Below are positions 1 through 5,323 of a stretch of DNA of 7,708 bases, in pieces. The DNA is from Nitrososphaerota archaeon (lineage in GTDB: Archaea > Thermoproteota > Nitrososphaeria > Nitrososphaerales > UBA183), in assembly GCA_027886925.1 (NCBI GenBank), contig JAPCJN010000072.1:3067-10774 (forward strand). Direction: 5' to 3'. Position 1 is the first letter of the stretch; every line of letters starts with the position of its first letter. Below the pieces are notes generated by a model. That model had not been told where the DNA came from, did no database searches, and was given only the letters and a program-made list of their open reading frames with translations. Both the position numbers and the translations under genes were made by a program.

Positions 1-11
1 CTCGACTGAAG

Positions 12-695
12 TCATTTCCATTTGGCGGAGATCAGCGCGTGGTCCTTGTCGTAGGGGCGGAGGTCGATCACCTTCTCGACGGAGAAACCCGCGTCTCTGA
101 TCTTCTGCGCCTCCTCCCTGAACACGACCTTGGGGTCTGCGAGATTGTCGATGCTCCGGGCTTTCACAACCAGTAGAAGCCTGCCTCCATCCTTTAGATG
201 GGCTTTCGCGTTGTCCAAAGCGATCTCCGTCTGGTCCTTCTGCGCGATGTCGCAGTAGACGACGTCCATCTTCCCGAAACCGGTGAACTTCTCGGTCTCC
301 CTCGCATCCGCGATGAATGGGATCACGTTCTTCCTTGCTTTTGCCACCTTCTCTAGGAACTCCCTGCCCACACGGGCTGAGAACTCGACGCCTATGACGA
401 GGCCGTCCCGCCCGACGATGTCGGAGACGTGCGATGCCGTCGTTCCCGTCGAGGCGCCCAGATACAGCACCTTGTCTCCAGGGCCGATGACATCGGGAGA
501 AATCTGGCCTTTCAGGATGGCTCCCGCCAGCTTGCTCCTGTATGGGTTCCAGCTCCTGTACTCGCTTCCTTGAATCCTCAAGAGTTGTTCGTCGTAGACT
601 CTATTGCCTGGGATCAGGTTTTTTGTAAAGGCGCCGCTCCTTCCCACCGTCTGTGCTCCTTCCCTTCCCACAAAAACGAGGACGTTGGTGCTCAT
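12..695 (-). CDS. flpA: Fibrillarin-like rRNA/tRNA 2'-O-methyltransferase
   Basis: This 227-aa protein is the catalytic subunit of the archaeal box C/D RNP. It transfers methyl from S-adenosylmethionine to ribose 2'-OH groups of rRNA and tRNA, guided by C/D sRNAs and held by Nop5 and L7Ae. Visible signatures are the fibrillarin block YRSWNPYRSKLAGAI (46-60), the SAM-binding loop LYLGASTGTT (77-86), the acidic GVEFS (102-106), ADAR (129-132), DIAQ with D149, VVKARSID with K178, and DKDHA with H219. D149, K178 and H219 match the conserved catalytic residues of the family. The length is normal for archaeal fibrillarin. The ATG at 695 is the natural start and the stop is TGA at 12-14. In many archaea the gene directly follows nop5; here 564 bp with a pseudogene lie between them, so it probably uses its own promoter near 742-752. 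Identification is secure. Confidence 0.97.
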   Translation of the reverse strand: MSTNVLVFVGREGAQTVGRSGAFTKNLIPGNRVYDEQLLRIQGSEYRSWNPYRSKLAGAILKGQISPDVIGPGDKVLYLGASTGTTASHVSDIVGRDGLVIGVEFSARVGREFLEKVAKARKNVIPFIADARETEKFTGFGKMDVVYCDIAQKDQTEIALDNAKAHLKDGGRLLLVVKARSIDNLADPKVVFREEAQKIRDAGFSVEKVIDLRPYDKDHALISAKWK

Positions 696-741
696 CGCCG
701 CGGTATCGCCTGAATTCGTCCTCGACCAAGAGGCGATGGCT

Positions 742-752
742 CCTTATACTTT
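742..752 (-). promoter_or_regulatory. Probable TATA box of the fibrillarin gene
   Basis: On the minus strand this reads AAGTATAAGG, preceded by ACA, a plausible BRE/TATA pair. Its centre (about 747) lies some 52 nt before the ATG at 695, which predicts transcription starting near 721 and a leader of about 26 nt. A separate promoter is expected because the gene is cut off from nop5 by an opposite-strand pseudogene. The leader shows only a weak AGG as a ribosome-binding candidate. The call rests on motif and spacing alone. Confidence 0.45.
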
Positions 753-755
753 GTC

Positions 756-796
756 TTGACGAAAATCATTTCTTGTCTCGTCAATGACATGTCATT
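756..796. promoter_or_regulatory. Inverted-repeat cluster, possible operator
   Basis: Two inverted repeats abut here. TTGACGA (756-762) is mirrored by TCGTCAA (778-784) with a 15-nt spacer. A perfect 14-bp palindrome, AATGACATGTCATT, fills 783-796 and shares two bases with the first repeat. The cluster sits just upstream of the proposed fibrillarin TATA box and 5' of the opposite-strand dehydrogenase remnant. It could bind a dimeric regulator of either gene. No regulator is encoded in the window, and the function is inferred only from symmetry and position. Confidence 0.4.
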
Positions 797-919
797 TTTG
801 AATCTCCGACAGGATCGTCTACTCGCGACCGTCGTCGTAGTCGTCGTCGCATTCGGGCGGCGACGAGGGAACCGATATGATTACCGTCGAGCAAGCAATA
901 GCGACCCCTAAAGAAAACC

Positions 920-1214
920 ATGATATGCCAAAGAAATGGTCCTCCGGACGTCCTTCAGCTGAGAGACGTGGAGAAGCCCACTCCCAAGGATGATGAATTG
1001 CTGATAAGGGTCCAAGCGGCGACTGTAATGGCAGGGGCCTGCGAGCTACGGGTTCGAAGGTCGGTTTCTTGTGGAAATTCCTCTTGCGAATAGGGTTTGG
1101 CTTCATGGCGCCAAGAAGGAGGATCTTGGGACAGGACCTGGCGGGGGAGGTCGAATCAGTGGGCAAAGGACCGGAAACGTGGTCATCAACGTGGGGCCTG
1201 ATGACAGAGCTTAG
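920..1214 (+). pseudogene. Remnant of a zinc-type alcohol dehydrogenase/quinone oxidoreductase (MDR family)
   Basis: Three reading frames together spell a decayed MDR oxidoreductase. From ATG 920, frame 2 gives a typical N-terminus with GPPDVLQLRDVEKPTPKDDE, then LLIRVQAATVMAGACELR, up to about 1051; that frame stops at TAG 1091. The homology continues one frame over as WKFLLRIGFGF, then APRRRILGQDLAGEVESVGK, up to about 1168. It then jumps frame again into TGNVVINVG (about 1170-1196), which resembles the extreme C-terminus of these enzymes, and stops at TAG 1212. Family members are usually about 320-340 aa, so some 240 codons, including the Rossmann NAD(P)-binding domain, are missing. With two frame changes and a large internal deletion it cannot make an active enzyme. 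It lies between nop5 and the fibrillarin gene on the opposite strand. Family recognition is confident; the exact deletion end points are approximate. Confidence 0.82.
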
Positions 1215-1238
1215 CGAGCCACCATGGCCGTTTCGCCA

Positions 1239-1256
1239 GCTAGCTAGCAAGCTAGC
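1239..1256. repeat. Iterated GCTAGC repeat
   Basis: The sequence gctagctagcaagctagc holds three copies of the palindrome GCTAGC, two of them overlapping by two bases. It lies between the dehydrogenase remnant and the 3' end of nop5. It could fold in nop5 RNA just past the stop codon, but no T-tract follows, so it is not a convincing terminator. It may be decay or rearrangement debris. Confidence 0.4.
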
Positions 1257-1259
1257 AAA

Positions 1260-2540
1260 CTAACCCTTACGATAGGGTCGCTTCTGCCCTTGCGTTCTTG
1301 GTCTTCCTCCGTCGGGCGCGCGGTCCCGGCGGGGACGGAAGTTGTCTCTGCGAGGCCGTTGCTCCCTACGCTCTTGCTGCCTCTGATTGGATTCCCATCT
1401 CTGAGGCGGGGCTTGGTATTTTATCTTGATCTCGGCGAGCCTCTTCTCTAGTAAGCCGGTGAGCTCTCCTGCCTTCTCTCCCCTGTAAAAGTCGATTCGC
1501 GCGGCTATCGCTATCTTGTTCGCTATCGTTCTCGCTATCTTCCCACGCTGCCACTTCGGCGCCATATGGACCGCCTCGTGTTGGAAGAGGATGCCGTGCT
1601 TTGGGGGCCTTGCTCCCGTCCTCAGCGCCCTGAAGAGGGCTTTCTCTGCACCCAGGACTTGTATGGTGCTCGCCGGGAGCCGAGCCATCCGCTCGAGCCC
1701 ACCAGCCCTCGCGATCAATCTCGCCCCGATCGTGGCGCCAGCGACCTGTGTGATGTTAGGGGCGATCTTGTTCATCGTCGACTCGACGTATTCTGCGAGC
1801 TTCTCTCTCTCCGCGGCGGACTTGATCGAGAGCTCCGCTAGCCCGACGATGCGACGGATGTCTTTCTCCGAGATCGTCCCGCCCTTGGACTTCTCTGACG
1901 CGAGAACTATCGCTTCCGCCTTCTTGTCCCCGAAGCCCTGCTTCTCGAGGGTCTCTTTGTCGAATGTGCCGCGCTTCCCTATCTCGATGACCAGTTTCGC
2001 GAGCGCGACGTTATCCTTCAGTATGTCCTGGAGCTCTGGGAAGTGGAGACCGTACCACTCCATAGTCCTCTCCGTCGTGATGTTGAGAAACTTGTCCAGC
2101 TCGTCCAGTGCCTGGATTGCGTTGACAAGGTGGAGGTCTTCCTTCGAGGACGCCTCGCTGACCTTCTGCTCCGCATCGGCGATGGCACGCGCCCTCGCGG
2201 TCTCCAGTGCGCTTCCTGCGTCGATTGCCAGCCCAGCCTTTGCGATTATCGCGAACCTCCTCGAGTCTAGCTCGTCCCGCTCTTCGTCCGTTATTATCGA
2301 AACCTCGATGCCCATCTCCTCCATCTTCTCCTTCGCAGGAATGCTCGAGACCTTCAGCCGCGAGATCCCCTTCCGCTTGACACCCTCGGCCACCTTGGCG
2401 AGCTTCTCCTCCCTTTGTTGACCTCCCTCGGACCTCTCGGAGACAACGACCTCGTCTCCTTGGACGACTATGAAACCGACGTCAGTCTCATAGAGGATCG
2501 GGTCCGCCAATAAAGCTCGTTGTTCGCATCGGCGAGGCAC
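1260..2540 (-). CDS. nop5: Nop5 (Nop56/58-type) box C/D RNP scaffold protein
   Basis: This 426-aa protein links fibrillarin to the L7Ae-bound K-turn of C/D guide RNAs. The N-terminal domain (about 15-135) would bind fibrillarin. The NOSIC/coiled-coil region spans about 135-255 and includes LHLVNAIQALDELDKFLN (136-153). The Nop domain follows with PNITQVAGATIGARLIARAG (261-280) and PKHGILFQH (313-321), both family hallmarks. The last 50 residues are a basic, Arg/Gln-rich, probably disordered tail typical of archaeal Nop5. The start is GTG at 2540, with AAGG seven nt upstream (2548-2551, minus strand). An in-frame TTG at 2510 (residue 11) is a possible alternative, because similarity seems to begin near LADPILYETDVGF. 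The stop is TAG at 1260-1262. Its partner fibrillarin lies downstream on the same strand but separated by the dehydrogenase remnant. Product call secure; start moderate. Confidence 0.95.
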   Translation of the reverse strand: MPRRCEQRALLADPILYETDVGFIVVQGDEVVVSERSEGGQQREEKLAKVAEGVKRKGISRLKVSSIPAKEKMEEMGIEVSIITDEERDELDSRRFAIIAKAGLAIDAGSALETARARAIADAEQKVSEASSKEDLHLVNAIQALDELDKFLNITTERTMEWYGLHFPELQDILKDNVALAKLVIEIGKRGTFDKETLEKQGFGDKKAEAIVLASEKSKGGTISEKDIRRIVGLAELSIKSAAEREKLAEYVESTMNKIAPNITQVAGATIGARLIARAGGLERMARLPASTIQVLGAEKALFRALRTGARPPKHGILFQHEAVHMAPKWQRGKIARTIANKIAIAARIDFYRGEKAGELTGLLEKRLAEIKIKYQAPPQRWESNQRQQERREQRPRRDNFRPRRDRAPDGGRPRTQGQKRPYRKG

Positions 2541-2705
2541 AGTTAAACCTTATCGCTAGAAACAGCAGAACCGGTTGCCGCTCGATGGTTGGAGCGCGAC
2601 CTGGCGCCACCATCCTGCGGCGCTTCTGTGTTTTCCGAAGCCTTCGGCGCGACCAGCAGGCAGTGGGTCCCCTCGCTTGGTTCGCGCTGCCCTGAAGAAT
2701 TATCG
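2541..2705. other. Divergent intergenic region, GC-rich, no gene recognised
   Basis: This segment separates divergently read nop5 and S30e. It contains several short stem candidates: GCGCC/GGCGC (2604-2608/2619-2623), CCGAA/TTCGG (2635-2639/2643-2647), and CAGGCAG paired with CTGCCCTG with one bulge (2657-2663/2687-2694). GCGCGACC occurs twice (2594-2601 and 2647-2654). I see no protein with family resemblance, no tRNA, and no box C/D, SRP or RNase P consensus. A small structured RNA is possible but unsupported. Confidence 0.3.
2548..2551 (-). promoter_or_regulatory. Shine-Dalgarno candidate for nop5
   Basis: The minus strand reads AAGG followed by seven bases (TTTAACT) and then GTG at 2540. 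The spacing favours the GTG start over the internal TTG at 2510. The TTTAA in the spacer could instead be read as a TATA element serving a start near 2510-2520, so the choice is not certain. Confidence 0.4.
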
Positions 2706-2712
2706 TTATATA
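2706..2712 (+). promoter_or_regulatory. TATA box of the S30e-elp3 operon
   Basis: TTATATA is an excellent archaeal TATA element in a GC-rich background. About 26 nt downstream of its centre lies 2735, giving a short leader (about 17 nt) that begins just before the GAGGAG ribosome-binding site of S30e. The position therefore agrees with translation starting at the ACG at 2752. Confidence 0.7.
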
Positions 2713-2713
2713 C

Positions 2714-2731
2714 GACTCCGTATGCGGAGTC
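2714..2731. promoter_or_regulatory. Inverted repeat between TATA box and predicted start site
   Basis: GACTCCG (2714-2720) and CGGAGTC (2725-2731) form a perfect 7-bp inverted repeat around TATG. It lies between the TATA box and the predicted transcription start, so it would mostly not be transcribed from this promoter. It is better placed as a DNA operator for a dimeric repressor than as an RNA hairpin. An ATG inside it opens only a seven-codon frame ending at TAA 2743. Confidence 0.4.
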
Positions 2732-2736
2732 CCGAA

Positions 2737-2742
2737 GAGGAG
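2737..2742 (+). promoter_or_regulatory. Shine-Dalgarno sequence of the S30e gene
   Basis: GAGGAG lies nine bases before ACG 2752 and is the strongest ribosome-binding site in the window. It fixes the S30e start at the codon preceding [10 protein letters not shown] even though that codon is ACG. An in-frame TAA (2743-2745) directly after it excludes a longer upstream start. Confidence 0.7.
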
Positions 2743-2751
2743 TAAGAGACC

Positions 2752-2916
2752 ACGCCAACACACGGCTCACTTACAAAAGCAGGTAAGGTCAGGTCACAGA
2801 CACCTAAGATTGAAGGAAAGCCGCACAAAGGAAAAATCCCAAAGGTTAGGAACACGCGGACTTTCATCAAGAGATTTACGCTAAAAAGAAAGCCTGGCCA
2901 GAATTGGAGACTCTAG
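2752..2916 (+). CDS. rps30e: Small-subunit ribosomal protein S30e, with apparent ACG start
   Basis: This short reading frame encodes 54 residues, here read as (M)[19 protein letters not shown], then a Lys/Arg-rich middle, then [13 protein letters not shown]. The opening [15 protein letters not shown] is the hallmark of archaeal and eukaryotic S30e, a small basic protein of the 30S subunit. Length and charge are normal for the family. The expected initiator position holds ACG rather than ATG. An in-frame TAA lies two codons upstream (2743-2745), and no ATG, GTG or TTG occurs anywhere in the frame, so a canonical start is absent. A strong GAGGAG nine bases upstream and a TATA box at 2706 still mark the gene as expressed. 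It overlaps the elp3 TTG start by 13 nt, implying cotranscription and probably translational coupling. A sequencing error (ATG read as ACG) is the main alternative. Family call very confident; start codon interpretation moderate. Confidence 0.9.
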   Translation, partial: TPTHGSLTKAGKVRSQTPKIEGKPHKGKIPKVRNTRTFIKRFTLKRKPGQNWRL

Positions 2917-4541
2917 ACTCTCCAACTCGCTCCAGCGCCGAGCAAGCCGCCGTCGCTTCCATAGTCGGTTCAATCATTTCCGGTAGCGTTAGCACCCGAC
3001 CCCAACTGGAGCGGGCTAAGAAAGAGGCAGCCAAGGAATTTCATCTGAACAGGTTTCTTTCCAATTCTCAGATTTACCTGGCGCTCGCCCCCGAGCAAAG
3101 GGAAGGGAGGAAGGAGATTTTCAGGGTGCATCCCCGACGGAGCGCCTCTGGCATCATCATCGTGACGGTTTTCACTTCGCCGGCGAGCTGCCCCCACGGA
3201 ACCTGCGTCTACTGCCCCGGCGGGCCTTCGATGGGGACTCCCCAGAGCTATGTGCCTGACGGTCCCAGCATGCGCGGCGCAAGGGGCGTGAACTTCGACC
3301 CATACAAGCAAGCGCAGAAGATGCTCAAGAAATATCTCGACAGGGGCCACGAAGCGTCCAAGGTCGAGCTCATGGTGGAAGGCGGAACCTTCCTCGCGAT
3401 GCCCAGTGCCTATCAGGAGTGGTTCATCAAAGGGGCCTTCGACGGGCTTAACTGCTCCCAGTCGCCTTCCTCCTCGCTGGCGGAGGCGCATTCCGCTAAC
3501 GAGTCGGCCCAATACAGGTCGGTCGGCCTCACCGTGGAGACGAAGCCGGATTGGTGCCGTCCAGAACATGTCGACATGCTTCTCTCGTATGGGGTCACCA
3601 AGGTGGAGATAGGCGTCCAGGCCCTGCGCGACGAGATACTCAAGCTCAGCAACAGGGGGCACACGGTCAACGACACGCTCGAGGCTTTCCAGGTCGCGCG
3701 AGACGCGGGCCTGAAGGTGACAGCGCACATGATGCCAGGCCTCCCGGGGTCGGACCCGGAGAGCGACCTCAAGGACCTCCTGAGGCTTTTCGACGACGAG
3801 TCGCTGCGGCCAGACATGATGAAGCTCTACCCGACCGCCGTCGTCAGAGGGACCGCGCTAGCGAGGATGTGCGAAGCCGGACTTTACAAGCCCTACGACC
3901 TGGAGACCGTCGTCCAGCTGATTGCGGAGATGAAGAGACACGTCCCGCCCTGGCACCGGATCATGAGGATTCAGAGGGAGATACCGGAGAACGACATCAC
4001 AGCGGGGAACAAGGTGGGTAACCTCAGGGAGCTCGCCCTCGCACGGGTCAAGGAAAACGGCTACTCTTGCGGCTGCATAAGATGCAGGGAGGTAGCCCTC
4101 GACATCCCCTCCTCCGACCTCGAGAAGGGCTTTGAGGAGGACGAGCTTGTGATGAGGAGCCAGTCCTACCCAGCTTCAGGCGGCACTGAAATATTCGCCA
4201 CCCGCGAATACAAAAAGGCGGGGAAGATCGCCGGGTTCATTCGGATGAGGGTCCCGTCGGGAAGAGCCCACAGGGACGAGATGAGGAGAGGCGCAGGGGT
4301 GTGCATCGTCAGGGAGCTTAAGGTCTATGGGCGGGTCGTCTCAGTTGGATTACGGAGCGAGCAGGCTTTCCAGCACCGGGGACTCGGACGTTCCTTGTTG
4401 GAAGAGATGGAGAGAACCGCTCGCGAGGACTTTGACGCGAGGACTCTCACGGTGATGAGCGCCGTAGGAACCCGGAACTATTACCGAAAGTTCGGATACG
4501 AGAGGCTCGGGCCTTATATGGCGAAGAGCCTGAGCGCCTGA
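2904..4541 (+). CDS. elp3: Elp3: radical SAM/acetyltransferase tRNA wobble-uridine modification enzyme
   Basis: At 545 aa this is a full-length archaeal Elp3. It uses radical SAM chemistry and acetyl-CoA to add a carboxymethyl-type group to C5 of wobble U34 in tRNA. Archaeal Elp3 acts without the other Elongator subunits. The radical SAM cluster is [13 protein letters not shown] with C96, C101 and C104. Further core motifs are VEGGTF (158-163), [11 protein letters not shown] (208-218), VEIGVQA (234-240) and the Zn-site cysteines C389, C391 and C394 in YSCGCIRC. The C-terminal GNAT domain shows the acetyl-CoA loop [13 protein letters not shown] (490-502) and ends with [18 protein letters not shown]. 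The start is TTG at 2904, inside the S30e 3' end; no other canonical start lies before the conserved region, and there is no separate Shine-Dalgarno, which suggests coupling to S30e. All key motifs are intact. Confidence 0.96.
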   Translation: METLDSPTRSSAEQAAVASIVGSIISGSVSTRPQLERAKKEAAKEFHLNRFLSNSQIYLALAPEQREGRKEIFRVHPRRSASGIIIVTVFTSPASCPHGTCVYCPGGPSMGTPQSYVPDGPSMRGARGVNFDPYKQAQKMLKKYLDRGHEASKVELMVEGGTFLAMPSAYQEWFIKGAFDGLNCSQSPSSSLAEAHSANESAQYRSVGLTVETKPDWCRPEHVDMLLSYGVTKVEIGVQALRDEILKLSNRGHTVNDTLEAFQVARDAGLKVTAHMMPGLPGSDPESDLKDLLRLFDDESLRPDMMKLYPTAVVRGTALARMCEAGLYKPYDLETVVQLIAEMKRHVPPWHRIMRIQREIPENDITAGNKVGNLRELALARVKENGYSCGCIRCREVALDIPSSDLEKGFEEDELVMRSQSYPASGGTEIFATREYKKAGKIAGFIRMRVPSGRAHRDEMRRGAGVCIVRELKVYGRVVSVGLRSEQAFQHRGLGRSLLEEMERTAREDFDARTLTVMSAVGTRNYYRKFGYERLGPYMAKSLSA

Positions 4542-4545
4542 AAGC

Positions 4546-4555
4546 GGCTAAAATA
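4546..4555 (+). promoter_or_regulatory. Possible TATA box for the GcvH/TusA-like gene
   Basis: GGCTAAAATA lies about 28 nt before the GTG at 4580, the spacing expected for a leaderless archaeal transcript. The gap to elp3 is only 38 nt, so read-through from the S30e-elp3 operon is equally possible. Confidence 0.35.
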
Positions 4556-4579
4556 GTCCCGAGACGTTGGCCTGGCGTC

Positions 4580-5245
4580 GTGATCATTGAGAGCTGCAGG
4601 TTCGCCGATGACGTCCTCTACGACGTAGAATCTGACACGTGGGTCCGCCTCGAAGCCGACGGCACCGCCACGATCGGGATAAACACCGTGATGGCCTGGG
4701 TAGGAGGGCAGTTCACATCCGTCTCGTTCAAGCAGGTCGGGACAGCCATCGAGAGAGGCAAGAGCCTAGGAGCGGCAGAAAGCCCGCGCTATTTCAACAC
4801 GGTGAAGAGCCCGTTGAGCGGCAAGATGCTCCGCGTCAACGAAGTCCTCGCGGGAAACCCAAAACTACTCAACCATGACCCCTATTCAAGCGGCTGGTTC
4901 GCGAAGCTGGAGCCGGCCAGGCTGGAACAAGAGAGGGTGGTTCTGAAGCCCGCTGCGAAGGCGAGGGCAGAGCTCCAGACGCGAATCGCTGAGCTGAAGG
5001 TGCGTTGCTTCGCCGAGTTTCCCGACCGGGAGATGTTTGAGATAGGGACGGAGTGCTCGGCCGTGCTGGCAAGGCTGAACGAGCTGTTCTCCACTGAGCC
5101 CACAGGGACGGTCGTGCATCTGGTCTCTGACGACCCGACTTCCGAGCTCGAGATGATAAGGTGGAGCGACCTCACGGGGAACCAGGTGGTCGAGACGCGC
5201 AGGGAAGGAAACCTAATTCACTACATCGTGAAGAAGACACAGTGA
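4580..5245 (+). CDS. GcvH-like (lipoyl-type) domain fused to a TusA-like domain, key residues altered
   Basis: This 221-aa protein begins with a glycine-cleavage H-like fold: IGINTVMAWVGG (32-43), a VGTAIERGKSLG strand pair (53-64), the PLSG turn (78-81), VNEVLAGNPKLLNHDPYSSG (86-105) and W106. Aligned to GcvH, ESPR (67-70) replaces ESVK, so the lipoyl-bearing lysine is arginine (CGC, 4787-4789). After a charged linker (112-150), residues 152-219 resemble TusA: GTEC with C159, a helix LARLNELF, then VVHLVSDDPTSELEMIRWSD and a final strand IHYIVKK. The usual TusA CPxP is CSAV here, but the cysteine remains. TusA relays persulfide sulfur, and GcvH-like proteins carry intermediates on lipoyl groups. 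Whether this fusion keeps either activity is unknown. It lies 38 nt after elp3 and converges on a sulfurtransferase. Start is GTG 4580. Domain resemblance is good; function is inferred. Confidence 0.75.
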   Translation: MIIESCRFADDVLYDVESDTWVRLEADGTATIGINTVMAWVGGQFTSVSFKQVGTAIERGKSLGAAESPRYFNTVKSPLSGKMLRVNEVLAGNPKLLNHDPYSSGWFAKLEPARLEQERVVLKPAAKARAELQTRIAELKVRCFAEFPDREMFEIGTECSAVLARLNELFSTEPTGTVVHLVSDDPTSELEMIRWSDLTGNQVVETRREGNLIHYIVKKTQ

Positions 5246-5263
5246 AATGACGTCCAGGGACGG

Positions 5264-5319
5264 ATAAAAGAAAAGGAGGCGGAAACCGCGGGATGAACGC
5301 GGTCCGTGGAGCCCCTCCT
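5264..5319 (-). terminator. Hairpin plus T-tract terminator of the sulfurtransferase gene
   Basis: Read on the minus strand just past the TAG stop at 5324, AGGAGG (5314-5319) pairs with CCTCCT (5274-5279). An inner stem ACCGCG/CGCGGT (5285-5290 and 5298-5303) lies within it, and TTTTCTTTTA (complement of 5265-5274) follows directly. The arrangement of nested stem then T-tract fits termination of the minus-strand gene. On the plus strand the same stem follows the GcvH/TusA-like gene but has no T-tract after it. Confidence 0.6.
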
Positions 5320-5323
5320 GCTT

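Noticed and set aside
829..848. GTC trinucleotide run as a microsatellite of interest
   Set aside because: Only about six interrupted units in GC-rich DNA; no larger repeat or coding role visible.
986..1004. GATGATGA followed by CTGA as a box C/D guide RNA
   Set aside because: The boxes are only four bases apart and fall in the MDR-coding remnant. Other perfect GTGATGA matches (near 4150 and 4453) lie in elp3 without correctly spaced D boxes.
1045..1066. GGGTTCGA-like T-loop sequence suggesting a tRNA
   Set aside because: No acceptor, D or anticodon arms can be formed around it; the sequence is explained by the dehydrogenase remnant.
819..1250. Minus-strand open frame of 143 codons across the nop5-fibrillarin gap
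   Set aside because: It is antisense to the MDR remnant, has no family resemblance and its composition mirrors the plus-strand homology.
1516..2421. Plus-strand open frame of 301 codons
   Set aside because: Antisense shadow of nop5; the Ser/Leu-rich translation reflects reversed high-GC3 codons, and nop5 is beyond doubt on the other strand.
2722..2745. Seven-codon frame starting at the ATG inside the palindrome, as an upstream start or uORF for S30e
   Set aside because: It stops at TAA before S30e, and the TATA box predicts transcription from about 2735, downstream of this ATG.
2589..2786. Plus-strand open frame of 65 codons before elp3
   Set aside because: It overlaps the S30e gene in a different frame and shows no conserved features; S30e explains the region.
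2970..3728. Minus-strand open frame of 252 codons
   Set aside because: Lies wholly within elp3, whose radical SAM motifs define the real frame.
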